Shown piece by piece: positions 41,990 through 52,398 of a stretch of 64,000 nucleotides of DNA. The notes beneath the pieces were generated by a model. That model was not told the DNA's origin, searched no databases, and saw nothing but the letters and a program-made list of their open reading frames with translations. The stretch covers positions 2,108,001 to 2,172,000 of the forward strand of contig NZ_JAPEOB010000002.1 of NCBI RefSeq assembly GCF_026341775.1, in the 5' to 3' direction. The translations under genes and the position numbers were made by a program. Source of the stretch: Streptomyces sp. NBC_00654 (GTDB lineage: Bacteria > Actinomycetota > Actinomycetes > Streptomycetales > Streptomycetaceae). Position 1 is the first letter of the stretch, and the number at the start of each line of letters is the position of its first letter.

Positions 41990-43378
41990 GTGGCGAACGA
42001 CGCCAGCACCGTTTTCGACCTAGTGATCCTCGGCGGTGGCAGCGGCGGGTACGCCGCGGCCCTGCGCGGAGCGCAGCTGGGCCTGGACGTCGCCCTGATC
42101 GAGAAGGGCAAGGTCGGCGGCACCTGCCTGCACAACGGCTGCATTCCCACGAAGGCGCTGCTGCACGCCGGCGAGATCGCCGACCAGGCACGCGAGGCCG
42201 GCCAGTTCGGCGTCAAGACGACCTTCGAGGGCATCGACATCGAGGCCGTCCACGCGTACAAGGACGAGGTGATCGCCGGCCTGTACAAGGGCCTGCAGGG
42301 TCTCATCGCCTCGCGCAAGGTCCACTACATCGAGGGTGAGGGCCGGCTCTCGTCGCCCACCTCGGTGGATGTGAACGGCCAGCGCATCCAGGGCCGCCAC
42401 GTGCTACTGGCGACCGGCTCCGTGCCGAAGTCGCTGCCGGGCCTGGAGATCGACGGCAACCGGATCATCTCCTCGGACCACGCGCTGAAGCTGGACCGGG
42501 TCCCGAAGTCCGCCATCGTGCTGGGCGGCGGCGTCATCGGCGTCGAGTTCGCCTCCGCGTGGAAGTCCTTCGGCACCGAGATCACCATCGTCGAGGGCCT
42601 GAAGCACCTCGTCCCGGTCGAGGACGAGAACAGCTCGAAGCTTCTTGAGCGCGCGTTCCGCAAGCGCGGCATCAAGTTCAACCTCGGTACGTTCTTCGAG
42701 AAGGCCGAGTACACGCAGGACGGCGTCCGCGTGACCCTGGCCGACGGCAAGACCTTCGAGGCCGAGCTGCTTCTGGTCGCCATCGGCCGCGGCCCGGTCT
42801 CGCAGGGCCTGGGCTACGAGGAGGCCGGCGTCGCGATGGACCGCGGCTATGTCCTAGTCGACGAGTACATGCAGACCAACGTCCCGACCGTCTCGGCCGT
42901 GGGCGACCTGGCCCCGACCCTCCAGCTCGCGCACGTCGGCTTCGCCGAGGGCATCCTGGTGGCGGAGCGGCTGGCCGGTCTCAAGACCGTCCCGATCGAC
43001 TACGACGGCGTGCCGAAGGTGACGTACTGCCACCCCGAGGTCGCCTCCGTCGGTATCACCGAGGCCAAGGCCAAGGAGATCTACGGTGCGGACAAGGTCG
43101 TCGCCCTCAAGTACAACCTCGCGGGCAACGGCAAGAGCAGGATCCTGAAGACCGCGGGCGAGATCAAGCTCGTCCAGGTCAAGGACGGTGCCGTGGTCGG
43201 CGTCCACATGGTCGGTGACCGCATGGGCGAGCAGGTCGGCGAAGCGCAGCTGATCTACAACTGGGAGGCGCTGCCCGCCGAGGTCGCGCAGCTCATCCAC
43301 GCCCACCCGACGCAGAACGAGGCCATGGGCGAGGCCCACCTGGCTCTGGCCGGCAAGCCTCTCCACTCCCACGACTGA
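41990..43378 (+). CDS. lpd: dihydrolipoyl dehydrogenase (E3)
   Basis: 462 residues from GTG 41990, with GGAGG 7 nt upstream. It reoxidises dihydrolipoamide on E2 with NAD+. The FAD fold begins FDLVILGGGSGGYAAA; the redox disulfide is C46-C51 in GGTCLHNGCIPTK, with His in place of the usual Asn-Val pair; AIVLGGGVIGVEFAS binds NAD; the C-terminal HAHPTQNEAMGEAHLAL supplies the catalytic His-Glu. It is 61 bp upstream of the E2 gene in the same operon. Confidence 0.96.
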   Translation: MANDASTVFDLVILGGGSGGYAAALRGAQLGLDVALIEKGKVGGTCLHNGCIPTKALLHAGEIADQAREAGQFGVKTTFEGIDIEAVHAYKDEVIAGLYKGLQGLIASRKVHYIEGEGRLSSPTSVDVNGQRIQGRHVLLATGSVPKSLPGLEIDGNRIISSDHALKLDRVPKSAIVLGGGVIGVEFASAWKSFGTEITIVEGLKHLVPVEDENSSKLLERAFRKRGIKFNLGTFFEKAEYTQDGVRVTLADGKTFEAELLLVAIGRGPVSQGLGYEEAGVAMDRGYVLVDEYMQTNVPTVSAVGDLAPTLQLAHVGFAEGILVAERLAGLKTVPIDYDGVPKVTYCHPEVASVGITEAKAKEIYGADKVVALKYNLAGNGKSRILKTAGEIKLVQVKDGAVVGVHMVGDRMGEQVGEAQLIYNWEALPAEVAQLIHAHPTQNEAMGEAHLALAGKPLHSHD

Positions 43379-43439
43379 TCCTCAGTCCCGGGCGCGACGA
43401 CCGACCACTTCCGCATTTTCGTAAGGAGCAACTGAAACC

Positions 43440-45233
43440 ATGTCGGTTTCCGTAACCCTTCCGGCGCTCGGCGAGAGCGTCACCGAGGGCACTGTCACCC
43501 GCTGGCTGAAGGCCGAGGGCGAGCGCGTCGAGGCCGACGAGCCGTTGCTCGAGGTCTCGACCGACAAGGTCGACACCGAGATCCCGGCGCCCGCGTCCGG
43601 CATCCTCGCCGCCATCAAGGTCGCCGAGGACGAGACCGTCGAGGTCGGCGCCGAGCTGGCCATCATCGACGACGGCACCGGAGCCCCGGCCCCGGCCGCC
43701 GCTCCGGCAGCCGAGGCACCCGCCGCTCCGGCCCCCGCCGCCGAGGCTCCGGCCCCGGTGGCCGAGGCACCCGCCGCTCCGGCCCCCGTGGCCGAGGCAC
43801 CCGCCGCCGCCCCGGCCGGTGGCGCCGCCGGTACCGACGTCACCCTCCCCGCGCTCGGCGAGAGCGTCACCGAGGGCACCGTCACCCGCTGGCTGAAGGA
43901 GGTCGGCGAGGAGGTCGCGGAGGACGAGCCCCTCCTGGAGGTCTCCACGGACAAGGTCGACACCGAGATCCCGGCCCCCGTCGCGGGTGTGCTGCTGGAG
44001 ATCGTGGTCGCCGAGGACGAGACCGCCGAGGTCGGCGCCAAGCTCGCCGTCATCGGTGCCGCGGGTACGGCTCCGGCCGCCGCCCCGGCCCCGGCCGCTC
44101 CGGCGCCCGCTGCCGCCCCGGCTCCCGCTGCCGCCCCGGCTCCGGTGGCCGCTCCGGCACCGGCTCCGGCTCCCGTGGCCGCTCCGGCCCCGGCCCCGGT
44201 GGCTCCCGCCGCTCCGGCCCCGGTCGCCGCTCCGGCGCCCGCCCCCGTCGCCCCGGCTCCGGTGGCTCCGGTGGCTCCGGTGGCTCCGGCCGCACCGTCG
44301 GGTGACGACGGCGCGTACGTCACGCCGCTGGTCCGCAAGCTCGCCTCCGAGAACGGTGTCGACCTGGGCGCGGTCAAGGGCACCGGCGTCGGTGGCCGTA
44401 TCCGCAAGCAGGACGTCGTCGCCGCCGCGGAGGCCGCCAGGGCCGCCGCTGCCGCTCCGGCGCCCGCGGCTCCCGCCGCCGCCAGGGCTCCGAAGCTGGA
44501 GGCCTCCCCGCTGCGCGGTCAGACGGTCAAGATGACCCGTATGCGCAAGGTCATCGGCGACAACATGATGAAGGCGCTGCACTCGCAGGCCCAGCTGACC
44601 ACGGTTGTCGAGGTCGACATCACGAAGCTGATGAAGCTGCGCAACCAGGCGAAGGCCGCCTTCGCCGCCCGTGAGGGCGTCAAGCTGTCCCCGATGCCGT
44701 TCTTCGTGAAGGCGGCGGCCCAGGCGCTGAAGGCCCACCCGGTCGTCAACGCCCGGATCAACGAGGACGAGGGCACCATCACGTACTTCGACTCGGAGAA
44801 CATCGGCATCGCCGTGGACGCCGAGAAGGGTCTGATGACCCCGGTCATCAAGGGTGCGGGCGACCTGAACATCGCCGGTATCTCGAAGAAGACCGCCGAG
44901 CTGGCCGGCAAGGCCCGCGGTGGCGGCCTGACCCCGGACGACATGTCGGGTGCCAGCTTCACGATCAGCAACACCGGTTCGCGCGGTGCGCTGTTCGACA
45001 CCGTCATCGTGCCCCCGAACCAGGCAGCCATCCTGGGCATCGGTGCCACGGTCCGCCGTCCGGTGGTCATCGACCACCCGGACCTCGGCGAGACGATCGC
45101 GGTGCGCGACATGACGTACCTCGCGCTCTCCTACGACCACCGTCTGGTGGACGGCGCGGACGCCGCCCGCTACCTGACCACGGTCAAGGCGATCCTGGAG
45201 GCCGGTGAGTTCGAGGTCGAGCTCGGCCTCTGA
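43440..45233 (+). CDS. sucB: dihydrolipoamide acyltransferase (E2) with two lipoyl domains
   Basis: 597 residues. Order: lipoyl domain 1 (1-77, lipoyl K43 in STDKVD), Pro/Ala linker, lipoyl domain 2 (131-206, K172), a long Pro-Ala-Val linker (~208-287), the E1/E3-binding domain (292-327), and the acyltransferase domain (365-597) with H567 and D571 in HRLVDGAD. Annotation of the family usually says succinyltransferase (SucB), but its neighbours lpd and aceE and the mycobacterial counterpart DlaT suggest it is the pyruvate dehydrogenase E2, perhaps shared with 2-oxoglutarate dehydrogenase. Confidence 0.92.
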   Translation: MSVSVTLPALGESVTEGTVTRWLKAEGERVEADEPLLEVSTDKVDTEIPAPASGILAAIKVAEDETVEVGAELAIIDDGTGAPAPAAAPAAEAPAAPAPAAEAPAPVAEAPAAPAPVAEAPAAAPAGGAAGTDVTLPALGESVTEGTVTRWLKEVGEEVAEDEPLLEVSTDKVDTEIPAPVAGVLLEIVVAEDETAEVGAKLAVIGAAGTAPAAAPAPAAPAPAAAPAPAAAPAPVAAPAPAPAPVAAPAPAPVAPAAPAPVAAPAPAPVAPAPVAPVAPVAPAAPSGDDGAYVTPLVRKLASENGVDLGAVKGTGVGGRIRKQDVVAAAEAARAAAAAPAPAAPAAARAPKLEASPLRGQTVKMTRMRKVIGDNMMKALHSQAQLTTVVEVDITKLMKLRNQAKAAFAAREGVKLSPMPFFVKAAAQALKAHPVVNARINEDEGTITYFDSENIGIAVDAEKGLMTPVIKGAGDLNIAGISKKTAELAGKARGGGLTPDDMSGASFTISNTGSRGALFDTVIVPPNQAAILGIGATVRRPVVIDHPDLGETIAVRDMTYLALSYDHRLVDGADAARYLTTVKAILEAGEFEVELGL

Positions 45234-45261
45234 ACGACCCGTCTGTAACCAGCCTCACCAG

Positions 45262-45300
45262 CGGCGCCCCCGTCCGGAACTCCTCCGGGCGGGGGCGCCG
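45262..45300 (+). terminator. terminator of the lpd-sucB operon
   Basis: 17-bp stem (45262-45278 / 45284-45300, loop ACTCC) with one wobble pair, 28 bp after the stop. Confidence 0.85.
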
Positions 45301-45459
45301 CCGTATTGTCTAAGACCGACCGGCACTGTCCGGGACCGACCGGCACCGGCCAGGACCCGCCGCGAACGGCGCCCACCGGCCGGCCGGTCTCCACACCGCC
45401 GCTCACCCCTGCCGCCGTGCTGGTGTAGGCAGCACCGGTTTGCCCAGAAGGAGCACCCC

Positions 45460-46083
45460 ATGACCCCGCCAGTCGTCCACTCGCTGCGCGAACAGATCCG
45501 CGAGCACATCGTGGACGGGATCGTCAGCGGGCGCTGGAAGCCGGGCGAGCGGATCGTGGAGCGGCGCATCGCCACCGAGCTGGAGGTCAGCCAGACGCCC
45601 GTGCGCGAGGCGCTGCGGGAACTGGAGACGCTGCGGCTGATCGAGTCGGCGCCCAACAAGGGCGTCCGCGTCCGCAATCTCACCGCCGCCGATCTGGAGG
45701 AGAGCTACCCCGTACGGGCCGGGCTGGAGCAGATCGCGGCGGAGCTGGCGGCCGGGGTGCTGGGCGAGGACTGCTCGGCGCTGACGCCCCATGTGGCGGC
45801 CCTGTACGAGGCGGACCGGCTGGCCGACGGGGAGGCCCAGGTGCGGCACACGGTGGCGTTCCACCGGGAGATGGTGCGGGCCGCCGGGAACGCCGTACTG
45901 CTGCACACCTGGGAGGGGCTGGGCATCGAGGTGTTCACGGCCCTGTCCATCCGCTGGCTGGGCACGGTGCAGAAGTCGTACGCGGAGGAGCACGAGGCGC
46001 TCGTCGAGGCGTTCCTGCGGCAGGACCCACAGATCGGGCTGCTGGCGAAGGCGCACGTCCTGGGCTGCGCGCCGCGCGCCTGA
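45460..46083 (+). CDS. GntR-family regulator (FCD subgroup)
   Basis: 207 residues from ATG 45460, with AGAAGGAG 7 nt upstream. The N-terminal winged helix-turn-helix reads SLREQIREHIVDGIVSGRWKPGERIVERRIATELEVSQTPVREALRELE. The C-terminal all-helical FCD effector domain (~75-200) has the conserved His/Asp-type pocket around AFHREMVRAAGN. FadR/PdhR-like FCD regulators sense carboxylic acids. Its place between the E2 and E1 genes of pyruvate dehydrogenase makes control of aceE by pyruvate or a related acid the leading idea. Confidence 0.9.
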   Translation: MTPPVVHSLREQIREHIVDGIVSGRWKPGERIVERRIATELEVSQTPVREALRELETLRLIESAPNKGVRVRNLTAADLEESYPVRAGLEQIAAELAAGVLGEDCSALTPHVAALYEADRLADGEAQVRHTVAFHREMVRAAGNAVLLHTWEGLGIEVFTALSIRWLGTVQKSYAEEHEALVEAFLRQDPQIGLLAKAHVLGCAPRA

Positions 46084-46226
46084 GCCCCCCGATCATCTGC
46101 GCCGAGGGGCGCTCGACCGTGCGGCCGGCCACCCCTTATGTGCGGTTTGCCCCGTCACTCCGTGCCCTGTTTCGCGGCACCCCATGCCACTTTTCTTCAG
46201 ATCGAGAAGTTTTGCCTTCAATCCTT

Positions 46227-46243
46227 TGATCGATCATCGATCA
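46227..46243. promoter_or_regulatory. 17-bp perfect palindrome, candidate GntR operator at the aceE promoter
   Basis: TGATCGAT-C-ATCGATCA, 100 bp upstream of aceE in an AT-rich patch. It fits between a possible -35 (TTTGAT, 46225-46230) and -10 (TTAGAG, 46249-46254), so a bound repressor would block polymerase. The GntR gene ends 143 bp upstream. Confidence 0.6.
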
Positions 46244-46342
46244 GCGACTTAGAGTTCACTCCGCGGGCCCACCGGCCCCATTCGCCCTGTCCTGCCAGCC
46301 AGGGCCTTTCTCCACCCCCCTCCTCTCCGGAAGGCGGCGATC

Positions 46343-49012
46343 ATGACCGACCCCGTAGGAAAGCTTCCGAGCGAGCTCGACCAGCTCCCGGACCGTGACC
46401 CCGAGGAGACCGCCGAATGGGCGGCCTCCCTGGACGCCGTCACCAAGGCCGCGGGCCCGCACCGCGCCGCATACCTGATGCGCCGTTCGCTCCAGCACGC
46501 CGAGGGCGCCGGTCTCGCGCTGCCCAAGCTGCTGGAGACCGATTACGTCAACTCCATCCCCACCGCCGCCGAGCCCGCGTTCGACGGCGACCTGGAGATG
46601 GAATCCCGGATCACCGCCTGGAACCGCTGGAACGCGGCCGCGATGGTCACCCGCGGCGCCCGCGCCGGCGTCGGCGGCCACATCGCCACCTTCGCCTCGG
46701 CCGCCTGGCTGTACGAGACCGGCTTCAACCACTTCTTCCGCGGCAAGGAGGGGGACGGCTCCGGCGACCAGCTCTACATCCAGGGCCACGCCTCCCCCGG
46801 CATCTACGCCCGCGCCTTCCTCGACGGCCGGCTCAGCGAGCGGCAGCTGGACAACTTCCGCCAGGAGACGGGCGGCGACGGTCTGCCGTCCTACCCGCAC
46901 CCGCGGCGGCTGCCCTGGCTGTGGGAGTTCCCCACCGTGTCGATGGGTCTCGGCCCGCTCTCCGCCATCTACCAGGCGCGCTTCAACCGCTATCTGACCA
47001 ACCGCGGCATCAAGGACACGTCGGAATCGCACGTCTGGGCCTTCCTGGGCGACGGCGAGATGGACGAGCCCGAGGCGACCGCGGCCCTCGCCCTCGCGGC
47101 GCGGGAGCAGCTGGACAACCTGACCTTCGTCATCAACTGCAACCTCCAGCGCCTCGACGGCCCGGTCCGCGCCAACTTCCGCGTGGTCCAGGAGCTGGAG
47201 GGCGCGTTCCGCGGTGCCGGCTGGAACGTCGTCAAGACGCTCTGGGGCAACGCGTGGGACGAGCTGTTCCAGCTGGACACCACGGGTGCGCTGGTCCGAC
47301 GGCTCCGCGAGGTCCCGGACGCGCAGTTCCAGACGTACGCCACCCGCGACGTCGCGTACATCCGTGAGCACTTCTTCGGCACCGAGCCCGCGCTCGCCGC
47401 GCTGGCGAAGCTGCTGACCGACGCGAAGATCGCCGAGTGCTTCTACACCTCCCGCGGCGGCCACGAGGCCCGCAAGGTGTACGCGGCCTACCGCGCGGCT
47501 CTCGCGCACAAGGGCGCGCCGACCGTGGTCCTCGCGCAGACGGTGAAGGGCTACACGCTCGGCAAGGGCTTCGAGTCCAAGAACGCCAACCACCAGATGA
47601 AGAAGCTGTCCGTCGACGAGTTCAAGGACATGCGCGAGCTGCTCGGACTCCCGATCCCGGACAGCGCCTTCGCGGACGGCCTGGTGCCCTACGGCCACCC
47701 CGGCGCCGACTCCCCCGAGGTCCGTTACCTCCAGGAGCGGCGTGCCGAGCTCGGCGGCCCCGCCCCGGCCCGCCGGACGCACCTGGTGTCCCTGCCGCAG
47801 CCGGAGGAGCGCGCGTTCAAGGCGCTGTACAAGGGCTCCGGCAAGCAGGAGATGGCCACCACCATGGCGTTCGTACGCCTGGTGAAGGACCTGATGCGGG
47901 ACAAGGAGACCGGCAGGCGCTGGGTGCCGATCGTCCCGGACGAGGCCCGTACCTTCGGTATGGAGTCGCTGTTCCCGTCGGCCGGCATCTACTCCCCGCT
48001 GGGCCAGACGTACGACCCGGTCGACCGCGACCAGCTGATGTACTACAAGGAAGCCAAGGACGGCCAGATCCTCAACGAGGGGATCACCGAGGCCGGGGCC
48101 ATGGCCGACTTCATCGCCGCCTCCACGTCGTACGCGACGCACGGCGAGACGATGATCCCCTTCTACATCTTCTACTCGATGTTCGGCTGGCAGCGGACCG
48201 GCGACCAGATGTGGCAGCTCGCCGACCAGCTCGGCAAGGGCTTCATCGTCGGTGCCACCGCGGGCCGCACGACGCTCACGGGCGAGGGTCTCCAGCACGC
48301 GGACGGCCACTCGCACCTGATCGCGTCCACGAACCCGGCGTCGCTCAACTACGACCCGGCGTTCGCGTACGAGATCGCGGTGATCGTCAAGGACGGTCTG
48401 CGCCGGATGTTCGGCCCCGCGCCGGAGGACGTCTTCTACTACCTGACGGTCTACAACGAGCCGAAGGCCCAGCCCGCGATGCCCGAAGGTGTCGAGGAGG
48501 GCATCCTCAAGGGCCTGTACCGCTTCAAGGAGGGCACGCCCGTCACGGCGGACGCGCCGCGCCTCCAGCTGCTCGCCTCCGGTACGGCCATCCACTGGGC
48601 CCTGAGGGCCCAGGAGCTGCTGGCCGCCGACTGGGGTGTCACGGCCGACGTCTGGTCCGCCACCTCGTGGGGCGAGCTGCGCCGCGACGCGCTGGCGTCC
48701 GACGAGGCGCTGCTCCGCGGCGAGCAGCAGGTGCCGTACGTGACCCAGGCGCTCTCCGGTGCGCCGGGCCCGGTGCTCGCGGTCAGCGACTGGATGCGTC
48801 AGGTCCCGGACCAGATCAGCCAGTGGGTGGAGCAGGACTGGTCCTCGCTCGGCACGGACGGCTTCGGCCTCTCCGACACCCGTGACGCGGCCCGCCGCCA
48901 CTTCGGTGTCGACGCCGAGTCGATCACGGTCGCGGCCCTGGCCCAGCTGGCCCGCCGCGGCGAGGTCACCGCGTCCGCGGTCAAGGAGGCCCGGGAGCGC
49001 TACGGGCTCTGA
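46343..49012 (+). CDS. aceE: pyruvate dehydrogenase E1 component (homodimeric)
   Basis: 889 residues from ATG 46343. It decarboxylates pyruvate with thiamine diphosphate and acetylates the lipoyl groups of E2. The TPP motif is GDGEMDEP (236-243) to NCNLQRLDG (265-273). Other landmarks: [67 protein letters not shown] and [10 protein letters not shown]. Length agrees with the single-chain AceE type. It is monocistronic, with its own terminator, next to the GntR gene and its candidate operator. Confidence 0.97.
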   Translation: MTDPVGKLPSELDQLPDRDPEETAEWAASLDAVTKAAGPHRAAYLMRRSLQHAEGAGLALPKLLETDYVNSIPTAAEPAFDGDLEMESRITAWNRWNAAAMVTRGARAGVGGHIATFASAAWLYETGFNHFFRGKEGDGSGDQLYIQGHASPGIYARAFLDGRLSERQLDNFRQETGGDGLPSYPHPRRLPWLWEFPTVSMGLGPLSAIYQARFNRYLTNRGIKDTSESHVWAFLGDGEMDEPEATAALALAAREQLDNLTFVINCNLQRLDGPVRANFRVVQELEGAFRGAGWNVVKTLWGNAWDELFQLDTTGALVRRLREVPDAQFQTYATRDVAYIREHFFGTEPALAALAKLLTDAKIAECFYTSRGGHEARKVYAAYRAALAHKGAPTVVLAQTVKGYTLGKGFESKNANHQMKKLSVDEFKDMRELLGLPIPDSAFADGLVPYGHPGADSPEVRYLQERRAELGGPAPARRTHLVSLPQPEERAFKALYKGSGKQEMATTMAFVRLVKDLMRDKETGRRWVPIVPDEARTFGMESLFPSAGIYSPLGQTYDPVDRDQLMYYKEAKDGQILNEGITEAGAMADFIAASTSYATHGETMIPFYIFYSMFGWQRTGDQMWQLADQLGKGFIVGATAGRTTLTGEGLQHADGHSHLIASTNPASLNYDPAFAYEIAVIVKDGLRRMFGPAPEDVFYYLTVYNEPKAQPAMPEGVEEGILKGLYRFKEGTPVTADAPRLQLLASGTAIHWALRAQELLAADWGVTADVWSATSWGELRRDALASDEALLRGEQQVPYVTQALSGAPGPVLAVSDWMRQVPDQISQWVEQDWSSLGTDGFGLSDTRDAARRHFGVDAESITVAALAQLARRGEVTASAVKEARERYGL

Positions 49013-49051
49013 GCCCCCACGGCCCCCGGAGCCTCGACAGTCCCCGGTCAC

Positions 49052-49080
49052 CGGGTGTGCGCGCCGGTCGCGCACACCCG
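49052..49080 (+). terminator. terminator after aceE
   Basis: Perfect 12-bp stem (49052-49063 / 49069-49080, 5-nt loop) 40 bp after the stop. Confidence 0.8.
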
Positions 49081-49105
49081 ACGGCCGGGGGCTTCGCCGT
49101 GCGGC

Positions 49106-49111
49106 GACAAT
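49106..49111 (+). promoter_or_regulatory. -10 box for leaderless WYL regulator transcript
   Basis: GACAAT ends 6 nt (GGGCCC) before the ATG at 49118, without a ribosome-binding site. Confidence 0.55.
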
Positions 49112-49117
49112 GGGCCC

Positions 49118-50092
49118 ATGCGCGCTGCCCGGCTGATCAAGATGGTGCTGCTCCTCCAGTCCCGTCCCACCATGACCGCCGCCGAACTGGCCAGGGAGCT
49201 GGAGGTGTCGGAGCGGACGGTCACCCGGGACGCGCAGGCGCTCTCCGAGGCGGGTGTCCCGGTGTACGCGGACCGGGGCCGGGCCGGCGGCTACCGGCTC
49301 ATCGGCGGCTACCGCACGCGCCTCACCGGGCTCGCCCGTGACGAGGCCGAGGCCCTCTTCCTCTCCGGGCTCCCCTCCGCGCTGCGCGAGATGGGCCTGG
49401 CGGACGCCGCGTCCGCCGCCCGGCTGAAGGTGTCGGCGGCCCTGCTGCCCTCGCTGCGGGACGCCTCCGACTCCGCCGCCCAGCGCTTCCATCTGGACGC
49501 CCCGCGCTGGTACCACGAACCGGCCACCCCCGAACTGCTGCCCGCCGTGGCCGAGGCCGTCTGGGACGACCGCCTCGTCCGGGCCCGCTACCGCAAGGGG
49601 GGCGAGGGCGGCGCGGAGGTGGAGCGGGACATGGCCCCGTACGGTCTCGTCCTCAAGGCCGGGGTCTGGTACCTCTGCGCCCGGGTGGCGGAGGACTTCC
49701 GGGTGTACCGGATCGACCGCTTCACCTCCGTGACACCGGCGGAGGAGCACTTCGCACGCGACGAGGGCTTCGACCTGCCCCGCTTCTGGGACGAGCGGGC
49801 GGCGCAGTTCGCCCGCTCGCTGCTGCGTACGGAGGTGACGGTACGGGTGTCCGGCGCGGGCGCCGGGCGCCTGGCGCACACGGGCGACCGGGCCGCCGTC
49901 CAGGAGGCGCTGGACGCGGCCGGGCCCCCGGACGCGGACGGGTGGCGCACGGTCACCCTGCCGGTCGAGTCGCTGGACGTGGCGTACGGCCAGCTGCTGA
50001 CGCTGGGGCCCGAGTTGGAGGTCCTGGATCCGCCCGCGTTCCGCGCCCGCTTCGCCGAGGCCGCCGAACGGCTGCGCGAGCTCTATCGCTGA
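49118..50092 (+). CDS. HTH plus WYL-domain transcriptional regulator
   Basis: 324 residues. The N-terminal HTH_11 winged helix reads MVLLLQSRPTMTAAELARELEVSERTVTRDAQALSEAGVPVYADRGRAGGY. The WYL ligand-binding domain lies at ~145-225, with the hallmark region MAPYGLVLKAGVWYLCARVAEDFRVYRIDRFTSV, and a WCX-like C-terminal extension follows. WYL regulators sense nucleic acids or nucleotides. The start is fixed by the leaderless -10 just upstream. The regulated gene is unknown; the next gene, a DUF4240 protein, follows 62 bp later. Confidence 0.9.
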   Translation: MRAARLIKMVLLLQSRPTMTAAELARELEVSERTVTRDAQALSEAGVPVYADRGRAGGYRLIGGYRTRLTGLARDEAEALFLSGLPSALREMGLADAASAARLKVSAALLPSLRDASDSAAQRFHLDAPRWYHEPATPELLPAVAEAVWDDRLVRARYRKGGEGGAEVERDMAPYGLVLKAGVWYLCARVAEDFRVYRIDRFTSVTPAEEHFARDEGFDLPRFWDERAAQFARSLLRTEVTVRVSGAGAGRLAHTGDRAAVQEALDAAGPPDADGWRTVTLPVESLDVAYGQLLTLGPELEVLDPPAFRARFAEAAERLRELYR

Positions 50093-50154
50093 AAGGCTTC
50101 ATTTCGGTGTCTCCGCGTGCGTCGCCCGCCGCCAAGCACGATGCTGGACCCGTG

Positions 50155-50676
50155 ATGGACGAGACGGAATTCTGGGAGCTCATCGACAGCACCCGCGAGG
50201 CCGCCGAGGGCGACCCCGAGGACCATGCCGACCTGCTGGTGGAACGGCTGGTGCAGCTCGATCCCGATTCCGTGCTGGACTTCGCCCGGCACTTCGAGGC
50301 CCGCTACAACCGCGCGTACCGCTGGGACCTGTGGGGCGCCGCCGCCGTGCTGCTCGGCGGGGCGAGCGACGACGCGTTCGACTTCTTCCGGTGCTGGCTG
50401 ATCGGCCAGGGCCGGGAGGTCTTCGAGGGCGCGCTGCACGATCCGGACAGCCTCGCCGGGCTTCTCGACGACTTCGACGAGGAGCTCGACGGGGATGCCG
50501 AGGACCTGGGCTACGCCGCCGACGAGGCGTACGAACAGCTCACCGGCGTGGTCGCGCCGGACCTGGGGCTTCCGCCGCAGGCCACGGATCCCGGGGGCAC
50601 TCCGGTGAGCTTCGAGGACGACGCGGCCCTGGCGGCACGTTTCCCCCTGCTGTGGGACCGCTTCGGCGCGGGCTGA
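50155..50676 (+). CDS. DUF4240 domain protein
   Basis: 173 residues from ATG 50155 (MDETEFWELIDSTREA); a GTG one codon upstream is also possible. It begins with the DUF4240 signature (MDETEFWELID), contains RWDLWGAAAVLLGGASDDAFDFFRCWLIGQGREVFE and ends with an acidic part. It is a soluble, acidic, mainly helical protein. DUF4240 proteins occur next to toxin/immunity loci and in many actinobacteria, but their function is not established. Confidence 0.85.
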   Translation: MDETEFWELIDSTREAAEGDPEDHADLLVERLVQLDPDSVLDFARHFEARYNRAYRWDLWGAAAVLLGGASDDAFDFFRCWLIGQGREVFEGALHDPDSLAGLLDDFDEELDGDAEDLGYAADEAYEQLTGVVAPDLGLPPQATDPGGTPVSFEDDAALAARFPLLWDRFGAG

Positions 50677-50737
50677 CCCGGGGGCGGGCCCGCGGGCTGA
50701 CCCGGGGGCGGGCACCCCGGGCCGGGGCCTGCCTGGA

Positions 50738-51508
50738 TCAGAAGTGGGTTCCGCCGTCGATCCGGATCTCCGTACCGGTGATGAACGCGCCGTCCTCGGA
50801 GCCGAGCATCGCGACGACACCCGCCACGGTGTCCGGGCTGGCGAAGCCCGCGCCGAGGGCCGGGGAGAGCTTCGCGAAGAGCGACATGTCGGCGTCGGCG
50901 GGCAGCCCCGGGCCGTTGCCGCTCGTCATGTCGGACGAGATCGAGCCGGGCGCGACGGCGACGAACCGCACCCCCTGCTTGCTGTACTCGCTCGCCAGGG
51001 CGTGGGTCATCGACTGGATGCCGCCCTTGCTCGCCGCGTAGGCCGCCATGTATGGGTGCGCGAAGGCGGCCGAGGTGGAGGAGAAGTTCACGACGGCCGG
51101 CGCGTCGCCCTCCAGCAGGGCCGGGATCGCCTCACGGACCATCAGGAACGTGCCGGTGAGGTTGACCGCGATGATCTTGTTGAAGAGCTCCAGCGTGGTC
51201 TTGTGCGTGTGCTCGGAACGCAGGATCCCGGCCGCGTTCACCAGCACGTCCAGGCCGCCGAGGGTGTCGAGCGCGGAGGCGACACCGGCGCGTACCGACG
51301 CCTCGTCGGAGATGTCCAGGGCCAGGGTGGTGAGGCGCTCGGCGGTGCCGTCGGCCACGGCGGTCCCGTAGGTCTCCGCCAGCCCGGCCGCGTTGACGTC
51401 GGCGGCGACGACACGGCCGCCCTCGGCCAGGACGCGGTGGACGGTGGCCCGGCCGATGCCGGAGCCGCCGCCGGTGATGAGGACGCGGCGGCCTTCGTAG
51501 CGGTTCAT
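50738..51508 (-). CDS. short-chain dehydrogenase/reductase
   Basis: 256 residues from ATG 51508 (MNRYEGRRVLITGGGSGIG), with GGGAG 7 nt upstream; the longer frame is not used. Classical SDR: the NAD(P) motif TGGGSGIGR, VNAAG (91-95), the catalytic Ser in VVNFSSTSA and the Y-K pair in YMAAYAASKGG, and a C-terminal GTEIRIDGGTHF as in many 3-oxoacyl-ACP-reductase-like dehydrogenases. It diverges from a TetR gene, which probably controls it. The substrate is unknown. Confidence 0.92.
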   Translation of the reverse strand: MNRYEGRRVLITGGGSGIGRATVHRVLAEGGRVVAADVNAAGLAETYGTAVADGTAERLTTLALDISDEASVRAGVASALDTLGGLDVLVNAAGILRSEHTHKTTLELFNKIIAVNLTGTFLMVREAIPALLEGDAPAVVNFSSTSAAFAHPYMAAYAASKGGIQSMTHALASEYSKQGVRFVAVAPGSISSDMTSGNGPGLPADADMSLFAKLSPALGAGFASPDTVAGVVAMLGSEDGAFITGTEIRIDGGTHF

Positions 51509-51680
51509 GTGATGTCTCCCGATCCCGGATCCGCCGGCGTGTGCGCCGGATGTCCGATGACGATCCCGAGGGATATCCGGCTGGACGTCCCGATTCATGT
51601 CCACCGTACGTCTAGGTGTCACGTTTTGCCATAACAGCATTACGTGCATCCGCATTCCGTCCGCGCCCCGCCCACCGGGG

Positions 51681-51686
51681 TAATCT
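51681..51686 (+). promoter_or_regulatory. -10 box for leaderless TetR transcript
   Basis: TAATCT ends 7 nt before the ATG at 51694. It lies in the 185-bp divergent region between the SDR and TetR genes. Confidence 0.55.
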
Positions 51687-51693
51687 GCTGGGA

Positions 51694-52323
51694 ATGAGCC
51701 CTCAGCAGCCGTCCCTCACCGAGCGCCGCAAGGCCGCCACCCAGCTGGACATCGCGCGGGCGGCCGCCGCGCTCTTCGCGGAGCGCGGACCGGACGGCAC
51801 CACGGCCGAGGACATCGCCCACCGGGCGGGCGTGGCGCTGCGCACCTTCTACCGGTACTTCCGGTCCAAACAGGACGCGGTGGGCCCTCTGCTGTCCGGC
51901 GGCGCCGAGCGCTGGCGGGGCCTGCTCGAAGCGGCCGAGCCCGGATCCCCGTTCGCCGAGGCCCTGGAGCGCGCCGTCAACGACTCGCTGGCCGCGCCGG
52001 ACGCCTCGGCGGTCGAGCAGCTCACCTGGACGCGCGGTCTGCTCCGGGCCGCCGACGGAGATCCGGCGCTGCGCGCGGTCTGGTACCGGGTCAACCAGGA
52101 CTCCGAGGAGCGGCTGCTCCCGGTGCTGACCCGGCTGGTGGGCGAGGGCGCGGACCCGCTGGAGGTACGGCTCGCGGCGGCGGCCGCCACCGCCGCGGTA
52201 CGGGTGGCACTGGAGGCCTGGGCCCGGACGGACGCACCGGCGACCGGCGACGGTTCACCGGCCGCGCTCGCGGTGCGCTGCCTGCATGAACTCATGGGCG
52301 GAACCCGGCTGTTCAAGGGGTGA
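51694..52323 (+). CDS. TetR/AcrR-family regulator
   Basis: 209 residues from ATG 51694 ([19 protein letters not shown]). The N-terminal TetR HTH is clear: [45 protein letters not shown]. The C-terminal helical domain (~75-200) is variable and would bind the inducer. Leaderless promoter upstream. Divergent orientation to the SDR gene suggests it represses that gene and itself from the shared 185-bp region. Confidence 0.9.
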   Translation: MSPQQPSLTERRKAATQLDIARAAAALFAERGPDGTTAEDIAHRAGVALRTFYRYFRSKQDAVGPLLSGGAERWRGLLEAAEPGSPFAEALERAVNDSLAAPDASAVEQLTWTRGLLRAADGDPALRAVWYRVNQDSEERLLPVLTRLVGEGADPLEVRLAAAAATAAVRVALEAWARTDAPATGDGSPAALAVRCLHELMGGTRLFKG

Positions 52324-52398
52324 TCCGACTCCCCGCCGACCGCCGCGACCGGAACGCCACGTCCGGCCGGGCCCGCCGGAAGGCCCGTCAGGAAGCCG

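Noticed and set aside
46256..49879. A 1207-codon open frame opposite aceE
   Set aside because: Shadow frame caused by strong third-position GC; low-complexity Arg/Gly/Leu protein, no start context, and aceE is unambiguous.
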